DNA of 64,000 bases from Microvirga sp052114605 (GCF_052114605.1 NZ_JBFRFB010000002.1:62001-126000); one strand, 5' to 3'. Numbered from the stretch's first letter, positions 16,907 through 24,546 are shown. Program-made: numbers and translations. The notes: generated by a model not told the origin, from the letters alone.

Positions 16907-17152
16907 ATGGATCAGGACGACCCAATGCAGAAAAAGAACCCAATTCATATGCCTCAGCACGATCCCGAGCCGGTTCCCGGCCTTAGAAAATCCTCATCGC
17001 CAGCACTCAGCCGATCCGTCCAGGCCCAACTCGGCCAGCGGCTGCGCCAGTTTTACGAGGCCCTCGCTCTTGGCGAGCAGCCGGTCCCGGATCGCTTCAT
17101 CGAGATCATCAACCAACTCGATGAGCTTCAGCCGGAGAAGCAGCAATCATGA
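16907..17152 (+). CDS. nepR: NepR-like anti-sigma factor
   Basis: An 81-residue anti-sigma factor that binds EcfG and is released by phosphorylated PhyR in the general stress response. The family core is clear: first helix VQAQLGQRLRQFYEAL (about 39-54) and second helix PVPDRFIEIINQLDEL (about 59-74). Its TGA overlaps the ecfG ATG by four bases, indicating translational coupling. The start is uncertain: ATG 16907 has GGGAGG 13 bases upstream; ATG 16925 is possible. phyR, often next to this pair, is not in the window. Confidence 0.9.
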   Translation: MDQDDPMQKKNPIHMPQHDPEPVPGLRKSSSPALSRSVQAQLGQRLRQFYEALALGEQPVPDRFIEIINQLDELQPEKQQS

Positions 17153-17697
17153 GCATCGATGCCGATCTTCGCGATTCAATGCTCAAGGCCACGCCGAACC
17201 TGCGCGCCTTCGCCATCTCGTTGACCAACAATGTCGACCGCGCGGATGATCTAGTGCAGGAAACATTGATGCGGGCGATTGCGAATATCGAACGCTTCCA
17301 GCCCGGCACCAACATGCAGGCCTGGCTCTTCACCATCCTACGCAATCTCTTCCATTCCGAATACCGCAAGCGCCGTCGCGAAGTGGAAGATGCGGATGGG
17401 AAATACGCGGCGGCCCTTTCGGTCCAGCCCGACCAGCTGCCCCATCTCGATTTCGAGGATTTGCAAAAAGCCCTTTCCCGCCTGCCCCACGATCAGCGCG
17501 AAGCCCTGCTGCTCGTCGGCGCTTCAGGCTTCTCATACGAGCAGGCCGCGGAGATCTGCGGCTGTGCCGTCGGCACCATCAAGAGCCGCGTCAACCGTGC
17601 CCGCAACCGTCTCGCAGAACTGATGCATTTCGAGGATATGGACGAGGATATCGGCCCTGACCGCGTGACCCTCTCGGTGATGCACGCCGTCGCCTGA
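17149..17697 (+). CDS. ecfG: ECF sigma factor EcfG, general stress response
   Basis: A 182-residue ECF sigma factor. Region 2 spans about residues 10-75 (DDLVQETLMRAI and NMQAWLFTILRNLFHSEYRK) and region 4 about 100-160 (LSRLPHDQREALLLVGASGF, then AVGTIKSRVNRARNRL). Position after nepR and an upstream EcfG promoter identify it as the general stress factor, which directs RNA polymerase to GGAAC-N16/17-CGTT promoters. Such promoters are found nearby ahead of the BON, DJ-1/PfpI and possibly DUF3309, DUF3072 and nucleotidyltransferase genes. A strong terminator follows. Confidence 0.95.
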   Translation: MSIDADLRDSMLKATPNLRAFAISLTNNVDRADDLVQETLMRAIANIERFQPGTNMQAWLFTILRNLFHSEYRKRRREVEDADGKYAAALSVQPDQLPHLDFEDLQKALSRLPHDQREALLLVGASGFSYEQAAEICGCAVGTIKSRVNRARNRLAELMHFEDMDEDIGPDRVTLSVMHAVA

Positions 17698-17720
17698 ATT
17701 CTGCTCCATGCAAGCGCACG

Positions 17721-17757
17721 AAGCCCGGCAAAGCGGAGACCGCTTCCGGGCTTTTAT
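17721..17757 (+). terminator. Strong terminator of nepR-ecfG
   Basis: AAGCCCGG and CCGGGCTT enclose a second inner stem (AAGCGG with CCGCTT), followed by TTTTATTTA. It lies 23 bases after the ecfG stop. Confidence 0.8.
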
Positions 17758-17806
17758 TTATCGGGCATCCTGAAATGAATGCGCAGCCTGATCCTGCGCA
17801 ATCAGC

Positions 17807-18088
17807 TTACCGGCGACGGAACTGCTGATTGCCGCGCTGTGGCGGACGCGGACCGGACGATGCACCCGAGTCCTTGTGGCGGAAGATGAGCCGGCCCTTT
17901 TCGAGATCGTAGGGCGACATCTCGACGGTCACGCGGTCGCCCGCGAGCGTCTTGATGCGGTTCTTCTTCATCTTGCCGGCGGTATAGGCAATGACCTCAT
18001 GGCCATTGTCGAGCTGTACGCGGTAGCGCGCATCCGGCAGGATCTCGGTCACAAGTCCTTCGAAGGTGATCAGTTCTTCCTTTGCCAT
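17807..18088 (-). CDS. infA: Translation initiation factor IF-1
   Basis: OB-fold protein that binds the 30S A site during initiation. Residues 1-72 carry the IF-1 pattern: ITFEGLVTEILPDARYRVQL, the VIAYTAGKMKKNRIK strand and VTVEMSPYDLEKGRLIFRHK. At 93 residues it has a ~20-residue basic Gly/Pro/Arg tail (ending QQFRRR) absent from the 72-residue E. coli protein but seen in Rhizobiales paralogues. The start at 18088 has GAGGAAG upstream. It lies downstream of the cold-shock gene in the same direction, though a terminator separates them. Confidence 0.95.
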   Translation of the reverse strand: MAKEELITFEGLVTEILPDARYRVQLDNGHEVIAYTAGKMKKNRIKTLAGDRVTVEMSPYDLEKGRLIFRHKDSGASSGPRPPQRGNQQFRRR

Positions 18089-18107
18089 GCAAAGTCTTCC
18101 TCATAAC

Positions 18108-18135
18108 AAAAAAGCCGCTCCTCGAACGGAACGGC
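18108..18135 (-). terminator. Terminator of the cold-shock gene
   Basis: On the minus strand GCCGTTCC pairs with GGAGCGGC (one G-U pair) and is followed by six T. It lies between the cold-shock gene stop and the infA start. Confidence 0.65.
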
Positions 18136-18180
18136 CGATAGGCAAGAGGACGCGCAAGGCACGCCCTCCGTCATCAAACC

Positions 18181-18390
18181 TTATGCGTTCTGCAGGTTCA
18201 CTGCAGAAGTACGGCCGGTGCGCTGGTCAGTCTGAAGCTCATAGGAGATCTTCTGACCCTCGCTCAGACCGCGCATACCAGCACGCTCAAGCGCCGTGGC
18301 GTGAACGAAGATGTCCTTGCCGCCGTTGTCGGGCTGAATGAAACCATAGCCCTTGGTTTCATTATACCACTTCACGGTTCCCTGTTCCAT
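18181..18390 (-). CDS. Cold-shock protein, CspA family
   Basis: A 69-residue single cold-shock domain protein that binds single-stranded RNA/DNA and acts as an RNA chaperone. It has RNP1-like KGYGFIQPD (about 13-21) and RNP2-like DIFVHATAL (about 26-34). The start MEQGTVKWYN at 18390 has AAAGGA upstream; a longer in-frame start is not supported. A leader of more than 100 bases without genes precedes it, as is usual for csp genes. Together with infA and EcfG it forms a stress/translation neighbourhood. Confidence 0.95.
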   Translation of the reverse strand: MEQGTVKWYNETKGYGFIQPDNGGKDIFVHATALERAGMRGLSEGQKISYELQTDQRTGRTSAVNLQNA

Positions 18391-18583
18391 GGGAAATCCT
18401 TTCACTGTCGTTTGCACGTAGGTGGGGGCCGAAGCCAATTTCACCCGCTAGTCGATATTGGTAGAGAAGGAACGTGCGCCCGGCAGTGCCAAAGCGAAGC
18501 AGCCCAGTCGTCCGGCCAAATGTCGATGGCCGTTAAGGTAGGGGAAGGATAGGGCAAATGCAAGGCGTTGCGGCTAAGCCTTC

Positions 18584-18844
18584 CTAGGTATTAAGGCCTC
18601 CACGGATGCCGGAAATGAAGGATTGCAAGGCTTTCTCGCCGCTGGCCGTGAAGTGGATCGCCTCTCCGTCCGCCTCGACGAATCCCCTGCTCTGCAGCTC
18701 TTCGACCGCCTTGTCGCTGGCCTTATGACCTGACCCGTCCTGTTGGACGACGCTCTTCACCATCTGTCCGCTGGTGAGTTGGTGATAGGCCGCGAATGCG
18801 AAGACAGCCAATGCTTCGTCGCTGAACCCAGACATGTCCGTCAT
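18584..18844 (-). CDS. Small hypothetical protein, winged-helix-like
   Basis: An 86-residue protein of unknown family. Secondary-structure-like pattern: helix DEALAVFAFAAYHQL, helix GQMVKSVVQQDG, helix SDKAVEELQSRGFVEADG, then a beta strand IHFTASGEKAL. The order and the RGFVE-AIHFT wing resemble a small winged-helix fold, so nucleic acid binding is possible, but no recognition motif was identified. ATG 18844 has GAGG six bases upstream. It stands between the cold-shock gene and the BON gene. Confidence 0.6.
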   Translation of the reverse strand: MTDMSGFSDEALAVFAFAAYHQLTSGQMVKSVVQQDGSGHKASDKAVEELQSRGFVEADGEAIHFTASGEKALQSFISGIRGGLNT

Positions 18845-18931
18845 CGTCAACCTCGCTTCGGAAACGCGCTCAAGGATCGCCTGCTCAGGACAATGCCGTT
18901 CATGCAGACGCGTTCAAGCGAGGCCGATCAA

Positions 18932-18953
18932 AAAGCCCGCCTTTCCGGGCTTT
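18932..18953 (+). terminator. Orphan plus-strand terminator-like hairpin
   Basis: AAAGCCCG and CGGGCTTT form an 8-bp stem followed by CTT. No plus-strand gene lies before it since the ecfG terminator; the preceding gene is on the minus strand. It may insulate the stress promoter at 18981 or end an unseen short RNA. Confidence 0.45.
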
Positions 18954-18980
18954 CTTGAGGGATCATGAATGGACTCCATA

Positions 18981-19005
18981 GGAACGTCCCATCGCCTCCC
19001 ACGTT
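18981..19005 (+). promoter_or_regulatory. EcfG promoter of the BON-domain gene (perfect consensus)
   Basis: GGAAC at 18981-18985, 16 bases, CGTT at 19002-19005; about 58 bases before the ATG at 19064. This is an exact match to the general stress promoter and places the gene in the EcfG regulon. Confidence 0.8.
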
Positions 19006-19063
19006 GTTTTTTCGAGCCCGATGAAATGGGCCATCCCTTCCCGAACAGCATGAGGAGCGCACC

Positions 19064-19912
19064 ATGGCCAATGACCGTCATCGCTATGATCCCGACCGTG
19101 ACGAGGATGGCTACATCGCCCGTCGCGGCTTCGGCAACGAACGTGCAGGCTACGACCGCGACCGCACCCGTGACGAAGGAATGACACGAGGCTGCGACCG
19201 TGACTTCGGGGATTCCGCAGGCTACGGCACGGGCGGTTCGTCCCGCGACTGGCGGGACGTCGTCGGCGGCGAGCGCGACTATGATCGCTCCACCTTCAGC
19301 CTGGATCGCTCGCGGGACACGGGTTTGGGACGGGACTATTCCAGTTCGCCAACCTACAGCCATTCCCGCGACCGCCACGGTCACGGCAGCCGCTACGGCT
19401 CGGACAGCTTCGGCCGTGGCTCGCGGGAACATCAGGAAGATCGCGGTTTCTTCGAGCGGGCCGGCGACGAGGTCCGTTCTTGGTTCGGTGACGAGGATGC
19501 CGAGCGCCGCCGCGATAGGGACATGCGCGAGGCAGGCTATCATCGCGGACGCGGCCCCAAGGGCTACCAGCGCTCCGACGCCCGGATCATGGAGGACGTC
19601 AACGACCGCCTGACCGACGATCCGCATCTCGACGCATCCGAGGTCGAAGTTTCCGTAACGAACCGCGAAGTGACCCTGACCGGCACCGTCAACACCCGGT
19701 TCGAGAAACGCCATGCGGAAGACCTCGCGGAATCCGTCTCCGGCGTTTCGCATGTGCAGAACAACCTGCGGGTCCAGCAATATGCCGGCGCGGGCATGGG
19801 CGGCACGATGAGCTCCGGCGCAGGCGCGGCCGGTGCCGGAACCACGGGTTCCCTGGAAACCGGAAACATGACCGGATTGACGGACGCAAACCGTGGATCC
19901 CGCACGAAATAA
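19064..19912 (+). CDS. BON-domain stress protein with Arg/Asp/Gly-rich N-terminus
   Basis: A 282-residue protein. Residues 1-130 are low complexity, dominated by Arg, Asp, Tyr and Gly. A short SWFGDEDAERRRDRDMRE motif near 138 is typical of alphaproteobacterial stress BON proteins. The BON domain spans about 165-237 (IMEDVNDRLTDDPHLDASEV, VTLTGTVNTRFEK, VSGVSHVQNNLRV). A Gly/Ala/Thr tail follows. BON domains bind membranes or phospholipids (OsmY-like). There is no signal peptide, so location is unclear. An exact EcfG promoter precedes it. Confidence 0.85.
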   Translation: MANDRHRYDPDRDEDGYIARRGFGNERAGYDRDRTRDEGMTRGCDRDFGDSAGYGTGGSSRDWRDVVGGERDYDRSTFSLDRSRDTGLGRDYSSSPTYSHSRDRHGHGSRYGSDSFGRGSREHQEDRGFFERAGDEVRSWFGDEDAERRRDRDMREAGYHRGRGPKGYQRSDARIMEDVNDRLTDDPHLDASEVEVSVTNREVTLTGTVNTRFEKRHAEDLAESVSGVSHVQNNLRVQQYAGAGMGGTMSSGAGAAGAGTTGSLETGNMTGLTDANRGSRTK

Positions 19913-20038
19913 ACTTCCTGAAAGTTGAGAATGCGCCCCGCTCCCAGAGGGCGGGGCAACTCCTCCGCGGCACCTGTCATGCCACCCTTGCCTTTTCCCG
20001 TGGAATCGCGCCCCCATATGTGACGGGGGAGGACAAGG

Positions 20039-20419
20039 ATGATAATGGCAGGTATTTCCGTCACGCTTGAAGGCGACAACATCCAGCTTGCATTCCAGAA
20101 GGGCGAGCAATCGACGGCCGTCGTCATGGATCCTCATGCGGCCCGCTCCCTGGTCAGGGCCTTGAGCCAGCTCCTGATCGCCATCGGTGAAAACGCCGAG
20201 GGCGGAGAGGAAGACCAGGAGGAACTGGTTGAGGTAACCTCCCAGACCATCGATGTCGGCATGGATGAGCATGGTATGGCTGTGGTGGCCCTCCAGGCGG
20301 GTCTCATGCCGCCCTTCATGTTGCGTCTGAAGGACGACGAGGCCCGGCATATCGCTACGAGCCTCCTGGAAATCCTCAACAGCCCCCGTGACGTGCGTAC
20401 ATCTCACGGCGACCATTAG
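20039..20419 (+). CDS. Hypothetical protein, 126 residues
   Basis: No family recognised. It begins with alternating beta-type sequence (ISVTLEGDNIQLAFQKG) and has a helix DPHAARSLVRALSQLLIAIG, a Glu-rich linker and a second half that repeats the pattern: strand MAVVALQAGLMPPFMLRLKD, helix ARHIATSLLEIL. This suggests a small alpha/beta cytosolic protein with an internal two-fold repeat. ATG 20039 has GGAGG six bases upstream. It stands alone between the BON and nucleotidyltransferase genes. Confidence 0.65.
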   Translation: MIMAGISVTLEGDNIQLAFQKGEQSTAVVMDPHAARSLVRALSQLLIAIGENAEGGEEDQEELVEVTSQTIDVGMDEHGMAVVALQAGLMPPFMLRLKDDEARHIATSLLEILNSPRDVRTSHGDH

Positions 20420-20454
20420 CCTTCGTTGCATAACGGCTTGTAACTAGGCGCCAC

Positions 20455-20479
20455 GGAACTTCATTACTGCCATGCGGTT
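20455..20479 (+). promoter_or_regulatory. Candidate EcfG-type promoter (one mismatch)
   Basis: GGAAC, 16 bases, GGTT; about 43 bases before the nucleotidyltransferase gene at 20522. One mismatch in the -10 element. Confidence 0.4.
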
Positions 20480-20521
20480 GTCGAACGCGGGTCATTACCG
20501 GCCGCGCTTTGGACAAGGCTT

Positions 20522-21337
20522 ATGGCAGTTCACGATCCAGAACTCATTTCCAGCGCTCATCCTAGTGTTCCGATCATGGATGCCAAGGCGGAGCCGACAC
20601 TCAAGCACCCGGAATCCGAGACTTTCTATGCCGAAGCGCTGAGAGAGCTGAACCAGCTCGGCCTGCCTTTCCTGTTGGCCGGTACCTATGCGCTCTCGGC
20701 CTATACGGGCATCACGCGGCCAACCAAGGATCTCGATATCTTCTGCAAGGCGGGCGACTACACCCGCGTGCTCTCGCACTTCCAGAATCTCGGCTACTCC
20801 GTCGAGATCGAGGACGACCGCTGGCTCGGCAAGGTTTTCAAGGGCAAGTATTTCTTCGACGTGATCTTCGCTTCCTCGAACGGCACCATGCCGATCGGCG
20901 ACCAATGGTTCGAGCATGCTCGGCAGATCGAGGTTTTCGGCTCGCCGGTGCGCATCGTCGGTCCCACCGAACTCATCTGGTCGAAATGCTTCATCCAGCT
21001 GCGCCACCGATACGATGGGGCCGATGTCGCTCACACGATCTTGAAGGCGCATGACCAGATCGACTGGCACGGCCTGCTCGCTTACATGGAAGTGCATTGG
21101 GAAGTTCTCCTTATGCATCTTCTCAACTTCCGTTGGATCTACCCTTCCGAACGCGACAAGGTTCCGCGTTGGGTCATGGACGAGCTGCTTGACAGGCTTT
21201 CCAAGCAGCGCGATCTGCCGCCGCCGCAGATGAAGGTCTGCCGTGGCCGAATGTTCTCCCGGATCGATTACGAGATCGACGTGAAGCAGTGGGGCTTCGC
21301 GGATGTCGGCGGCGAAGGTGAATGGCGGAATGAGTGA
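20522..21337 (+). CDS. Nucleotidyltransferase-fold protein
   Basis: A 271-residue protein with a DNA polymerase beta-like nucleotidyltransferase core: FLLAGTYALSAYTGITRPTK (about 58-77) then DLDIF gives the GT/S and paired-Asp pattern, with FFDVIFAS near 118 as a candidate third strand acidic residue. The helical C-terminal half contains ELIWSKCFIQLRHRYDGADV. It resembles standalone nucleotidyltransferases related to AbiEii/MNT types, but no antitoxin-like partner is present. Its last 8 bases overlap the metallophosphoesterase gene, so the two are likely translated together. Substrate unknown. Confidence 0.75.
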   Translation: MAVHDPELISSAHPSVPIMDAKAEPTLKHPESETFYAEALRELNQLGLPFLLAGTYALSAYTGITRPTKDLDIFCKAGDYTRVLSHFQNLGYSVEIEDDRWLGKVFKGKYFFDVIFASSNGTMPIGDQWFEHARQIEVFGSPVRIVGPTELIWSKCFIQLRHRYDGADVAHTILKAHDQIDWHGLLAYMEVHWEVLLMHLLNFRWIYPSERDKVPRWVMDELLDRLSKQRDLPPPQMKVCRGRMFSRIDYEIDVKQWGFADVGGEGEWRNE

Positions 21338-22052
21338 AGCGACAGCCTCCTTGAGGGTCGCGGCGATGGGCGACCTTCACGTTCGCGAAGACAATCACGA
21401 ATCCTATCGTGAGCTCTTCGGCGAAATCTCACGCGACGCCGACGTGCTCGTGCTGACAGGCGATCTGACCGACCTCGGCAAGCCGAAGGAAGCGGAGCTT
21501 CTGGCGCAGGATCTGAAAGCCTGCTCCATTCCCGTGATCGGCGTGCTCGGCAATCACGATTATGAATGTGGAGCCCATGAGGAAGTGGCTCATATCCTGC
21601 GCGATGTTGGAATGAAGGTTCTCGACGGACAATCCGTCGAGATCGACGGTGTCGGCTTCGTCGGGGTCAAAGGCTTTGCCGGTGGCTTTGGGCGGCGCAT
21701 GCTCGGCTCCTTCGGTGAACCCGCCATCAAGCAATTCGTGGCGGAGACCATGAACGAGACGCTGCGGCTCGAGAATGCCATGCGTCAGGTTCGCGCCAAG
21801 CGCTCCATGGTCATTCTGCACTACGCGCCTATCGTCGAGACGATCGAAAGCGAGCCTTTGGAAATCTATCCCTTCCTTGGCTCCTCCCGTCTAGCCGAGA
21901 CCATCGACCGTTTCAAAGTGAATGCCATCGTTCACGGCCATGCCCATCGCGGCCGCTACGAGGGACGCACGCCCGGCGGCCAGCCGGTTTACAATGTCGC
22001 GCGGCATATCGAGAAGCCGACCGGCAAGCCATATGCGTTGATCGAAATCTGA
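21330..22052 (+). CDS. Calcineurin-like metallophosphoesterase
   Basis: A 240-residue cytosolic two-metal phosphoesterase with the complete motif set: MGDLHVRE (about residue 12), LTGDLTDLG (45), GNHDYE (75), a single His in ILHYAPI (near 160) and GHAHRG (near 205). It could hydrolyse a phosphodiester or phosphomonoester; the target is unknown. The chosen start at 21330 overlaps the end of the nucleotidyltransferase gene; ATG 21303 is an alternative adding nine residues. The tight overlap suggests that the two enzymes act on one substrate. Confidence 0.85.
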   Translation: MSEATASLRVAAMGDLHVREDNHESYRELFGEISRDADVLVLTGDLTDLGKPKEAELLAQDLKACSIPVIGVLGNHDYECGAHEEVAHILRDVGMKVLDGQSVEIDGVGFVGVKGFAGGFGRRMLGSFGEPAIKQFVAETMNETLRLENAMRQVRAKRSMVILHYAPIVETIESEPLEIYPFLGSSRLAETIDRFKVNAIVHGHAHRGRYEGRTPGGQPVYNVARHIEKPTGKPYALIEI

Positions 22053-22066
22053 TACTTAACAATGCT

Positions 22067-22091
22067 GCGGGCCGCCACATGAGCGGCCCGC
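22067..22091. terminator. Hairpin between convergent genes
   Basis: GCGGGCCGC and GCGGCCCGC form a perfect 9-bp stem with a seven-base loop between the phosphoesterase stop and the stop of the gene at 22105. T-runs are weak on both sides. Confidence 0.45.
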
Positions 22092-22104
22092 CATCATTTC
22101 ACAA

Positions 22105-22326
22105 TCACATACGCGGTCCCGGATCGGTCGGATTGCCAGGCAGATAATCGGGTTCGGAGCCCGGCCCCTTCGGATCGGTGATACCCGGGTTGTCTACGGG
22201 ATAGGGTGTGCGTGGCCCTGTCGGGCCGATATCGGGTTGCTCATCGGGAGAGATTCCCGGCGGCACTTCGCTGGGAATATTGCCGCCCGGTATCGGCTCG
22301 TTCGTAGGTACTCCTGGATTGGCCAT
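22105..22326 (-). CDS. Small Pro/Gly/Asp-rich hypothetical protein
   Basis: A 73-residue protein consisting largely of Pro, Gly, Asp and Asn (MANPGVPTNEPIPGGNIPSE at the start, then repeated P-x-x-P/PG units). It is likely disordered. Such short PG-rich proteins occur near stress genes in Rhizobiales, but no function is known. The ATG at 22326 has GAGGA upstream. A minus-strand EcfG-type promoter candidate (22364-22388) lies back-to-back with the perfect one of the DJ-1/PfpI gene. Confidence 0.6.
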   Translation of the reverse strand: MANPGVPTNEPIPGGNIPSEVPPGISPDEQPDIGPTGPRTPYPVDNPGITDPKGPGSEPDYLPGNPTDPGPRM

Positions 22327-22363
22327 TCTCTGTCTTCCTCGTTTTCTCTTCGATGATGAGGTC

Positions 22364-22388
22364 AACAGGCCCATGCATGAGGGGTTCC
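22364..22388 (-). promoter_or_regulatory. Candidate EcfG-type promoter for the PG-rich gene
   Basis: On the minus strand: GGAAC, 16 bases, TGTT; one mismatch. The -10 element lies about 38 bases before the start codon at 22326. It is divergent to the consensus promoter at 22406-22430. Confidence 0.45.
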
Positions 22389-22405
22389 CAATCTTTGCAC
22401 GTGCC

Positions 22406-22430
22406 GGAACCCTCCCTCGCTTCATCCGTT
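22406..22430 (+). promoter_or_regulatory. EcfG promoter of the DJ-1/PfpI gene (perfect consensus)
   Basis: GGAAC at 22406-22410, 16 bases, CGTT at 22427-22430, placed 34 bases before the ATG at 22465. Confidence 0.8.
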
Positions 22431-22464
22431 CGAGCTCTATCCCCTACGAACGATGGAGTGCGAC

Positions 22465-23046
22465 ATGCCTGATATCAAAGAGGCCAGGATCCTCATCATG
22501 GCGACCGACGGCTTTGAGCAGTCCGAGCTGATGGTGCCGCAACAGAAGCTCTCGGAAGCAGGCGCGAAGGTTGAGGTCGCCGCGCCGAAATCACGCATAA
22601 ATCCTGGCGAGATCCGCGGTTGGGACAAGAAAGATTGGGGCCAGAGCGTAAAGGTCGACAAGGACATCGAAAGCGTCGATCCGTCGGCCTATGACGCGCT
22701 CGTTCTGCCGGGCGGTCAAATCAATCCAGACAAGCTGCGCACGGAAGAGAAGGCTATCGAGATCATTCGCGCCTTCTACGCCTCCGGCAAGACCATCGCC
22801 GCGATCTGCCACGCTCCGTGGCTGCTCGTGGAAGCAGGCCTCATCAAGGGCAAGAAGTGCACGTCCTATCACTCGATCAAGACGGATGTGGCGAATGCCG
22901 GCGGCCAGTGGCGCAATGAGACCGTTGTGACGGATCAAGGCGTGATCACCAGCCGCAATCCCGGCGATCTCGATGCCTTCGTGAGCAAGATCATCGAGGA
23001 AGTGCGCGAGGGCTCGCATGCGAACCGGCGAGATGCAGCGCAGTAA
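22465..23046 (+). CDS. DJ-1/PfpI family stress protein (YhbO-like)
   Basis: A 193-residue flavodoxin-like protein of the class I glutamine amidotransferase superfamily. It shows the DJ-1/PfpI pattern: ARILIMATDGFEQSELMVP at the start with the conserved Glu, YDALVLPGGQINPDKLR near 80, and the nucleophile elbow IAAICHAPWLLVEAG near 110 with the reactive Cys followed by His. YhbO/PfpI relatives protect against oxidative, thermal and carbonyl stress. Start 22465 has GGAG six bases upstream and fits the EcfG promoter; ATG 22453 overlaps that site. A strong terminator follows. Confidence 0.92.
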   Translation: MPDIKEARILIMATDGFEQSELMVPQQKLSEAGAKVEVAAPKSRINPGEIRGWDKKDWGQSVKVDKDIESVDPSAYDALVLPGGQINPDKLRTEEKAIEIIRAFYASGKTIAAICHAPWLLVEAGLIKGKKCTSYHSIKTDVANAGGQWRNETVVTDQGVITSRNPGDLDAFVSKIIEEVREGSHANRRDAAQ

Positions 23047-23071
23047 CCGCGCCTGACATCGCGCAACGAAA

Positions 23072-23098
23072 AACGGCCGGTCGTGATGACCGGCCGTT
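23072..23098. terminator. Bidirectional terminator
   Basis: AACGGCCGGTC and GACCGGCCGTT form a perfect 11-bp stem with a five-base loop, with A-rich sequence before and CTGTTT after, between convergent genes ending at 23046 and 23122. Confidence 0.75.
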
Positions 23099-23121
23099 CT
23101 GTTTCATATGAGGCTTAAGCT

Positions 23122-24165
23122 TTAAGCCTGCTGGATCGCAGAGATTTTCCAGTCGCCGCCCTGATCCCGGCGGAAGGTCCAAAGCTCGGTCGCTTCCTGG
23201 GCCTGGTCGGGGGTGCCCTCCACGACGCGGCCCGTAGCCCTGTCCGTCAGCACGTCGATCAGCGAGAAGCGCATGGCAACCGTGGCATATTCGGCGCTGT
23301 CTTCACGCCAGGCCTCGGACAGATCGCCCTGAAGCAGACGGACATCGGAGAGCTTGTTTCGGACGCCGCGCGCAGCGTTGTCGTTCAGTTCTTCCTGGAT
23401 GTAGCCGGCCATCTCGGGTGTCGCGAGCGTCCAGAGCTTCGCGACGTCCTCGCGGGAATAGGCGTCCTGCAACTCGACGAGCGAGCGCTCGAAATCCGCA
23501 TAGTCCTTTTCACCGATGTTGACCTCGTCGCGCACATCCGTGCGACGGCGCTGGTTCAAGCCGCCGAGAGCGCCACCGAGGCCGCCAGCAAGACCACCGC
23601 CGCCCATCATGCCGCCAAGTCCACCGGTTGCACCGGCAGTCTCTGAACGGCCACCTGTGGGAGGCACGCTGCCGCCGGTTGCCGAACGGTTATAGCTCTG
23701 CGGCCCGGCATAGGCCGGTTCCTGACGACGGCGGAACCACTTCATGGCGAAGGAGACCAGGAGCACGACCAAGCCGATCTGAAGCAGGAGTCCCATGATC
23801 GAAGCGAGGCCGCCGAGGCCGCCGAAGAAGCCGTTACCCATCAGCATGCCAAGAATGCCCGCGCCGAAGAGGCCGGCCATCAGGCCTGTGCCGAAGCCGA
23901 AGCGGCGCGGCTGCGCCACGTTCGGAGCCGGTGTGCCCGGGCGGTTCATAGCCGGACCCTGGTTCGGGATCTGCGAACGCTGGATCGGCGCGGCGGCATC
24001 GGGCGCCGTGCGGGTTGCCGGCGGCGGCGTGTAGGTGCGCGCACCGCGCGAGCCGAAGCTGCCGCCTCCTCGGCCGACGCGAGCCTCGGCGGCGCTGCCT
24101 GCGAATATCAGCGCGGCGGCCAGCGCGATCATGACGCGACTTCGGCGAGAAGCAATTTTCATCAT
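23122..24165 (-). CDS. Tim44-like domain membrane protein
   Basis: A protein of about 347 residues. An N-terminal signal or anchor (VMIALAAALIFAGSAAEA) is followed by a Pro/Thr-rich stretch, a hydrophobic Gly-rich membrane segment (GFGTGLMAGLFGAGILGMLM through LLLQIGLVVLLVSF), a Gly/Met-rich linker and a C-terminal Tim44-like domain (DYADFERSLVELQDAYSRED, then LWTFRRD and WKISAIQQA). The Tim44 domain is an NTF2-like fold that binds proteins or lipid surfaces; bacterial roles are poorly defined. The start is uncertain: ATGATG at 24165/24162 fits the signal peptide; ATG 24180 is possible. Confidence 0.85.
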   Translation of the reverse strand: MMKIASRRSRVMIALAAALIFAGSAAEARVGRGGGSFGSRGARTYTPPPATRTAPDAAAPIQRSQIPNQGPAMNRPGTPAPNVAQPRRFGFGTGLMAGLFGAGILGMLMGNGFFGGLGGLASIMGLLLQIGLVVLLVSFAMKWFRRRQEPAYAGPQSYNRSATGGSVPPTGGRSETAGATGGLGGMMGGGGLAGGLGGALGGLNQRRRTDVRDEVNIGEKDYADFERSLVELQDAYSREDVAKLWTLATPEMAGYIQEELNDNAARGVRNKLSDVRLLQGDLSEAWREDSAEYATVAMRFSLIDVLTDRATGRVVEGTPDQAQEATELWTFRRDQGGDWKISAIQQA

Positions 24166-24294
24166 CGTTTCGTTTTCCATCCCTGGGAATATTTGGAGCA
24201 GACTGCTCTTGTTCCACATGTAGTGATGGCCCGCCCTCCGCAAAAGAGGCGAGCCATCGTTCCTGGCGGAATCGTGAAGGAAACTTGGCTGATT

Positions 24295-24546
24295 TCAGCC
24301 TTGCCTGTCCTGCCTCAGCTGGTCGATGCGCTTCGAGGCCTCGGCCTTGTCGAGCTTAGGGTCATAGGCATCGGGCTCGTGGGCCTGCTCGGAGAGGGTC
24401 TTCAGATAGGAAGCCTGCGCTCCGGTCATGGGTTCATGACCCGATACCCACTCCTCCGGATCCTTGATCTGATTGTCCACGATGTCGGGGTTCATCTTAG
24501 GATTGTCGGCTTCCTTCGTTTGGCGCGCTTTGGTGTCGGAAGACAT
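24295..24546 (-). CDS. DUF3072 protein
   Basis: An 83-residue acidic protein with the DUF3072 core EPMTGAQASYLKTLSEQA and KAEASKRIDQLRQ. Function is unknown; it is a small helical cytosolic protein. ATG 24546 has AGGAG six bases upstream. Its 5' region carries both an EcfG-type promoter candidate (24585-24610) and a LexA box (24561-24575) that would lie at or just past the transcription start, so it may respond to both general stress and DNA damage. Confidence 0.85.
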   Translation of the reverse strand: MSSDTKARQTKEADNPKMNPDIVDNQIKDPEEWVSGHEPMTGAQASYLKTLSEQAHEPDAYDPKLDKAEASKRIDQLRQDRQG

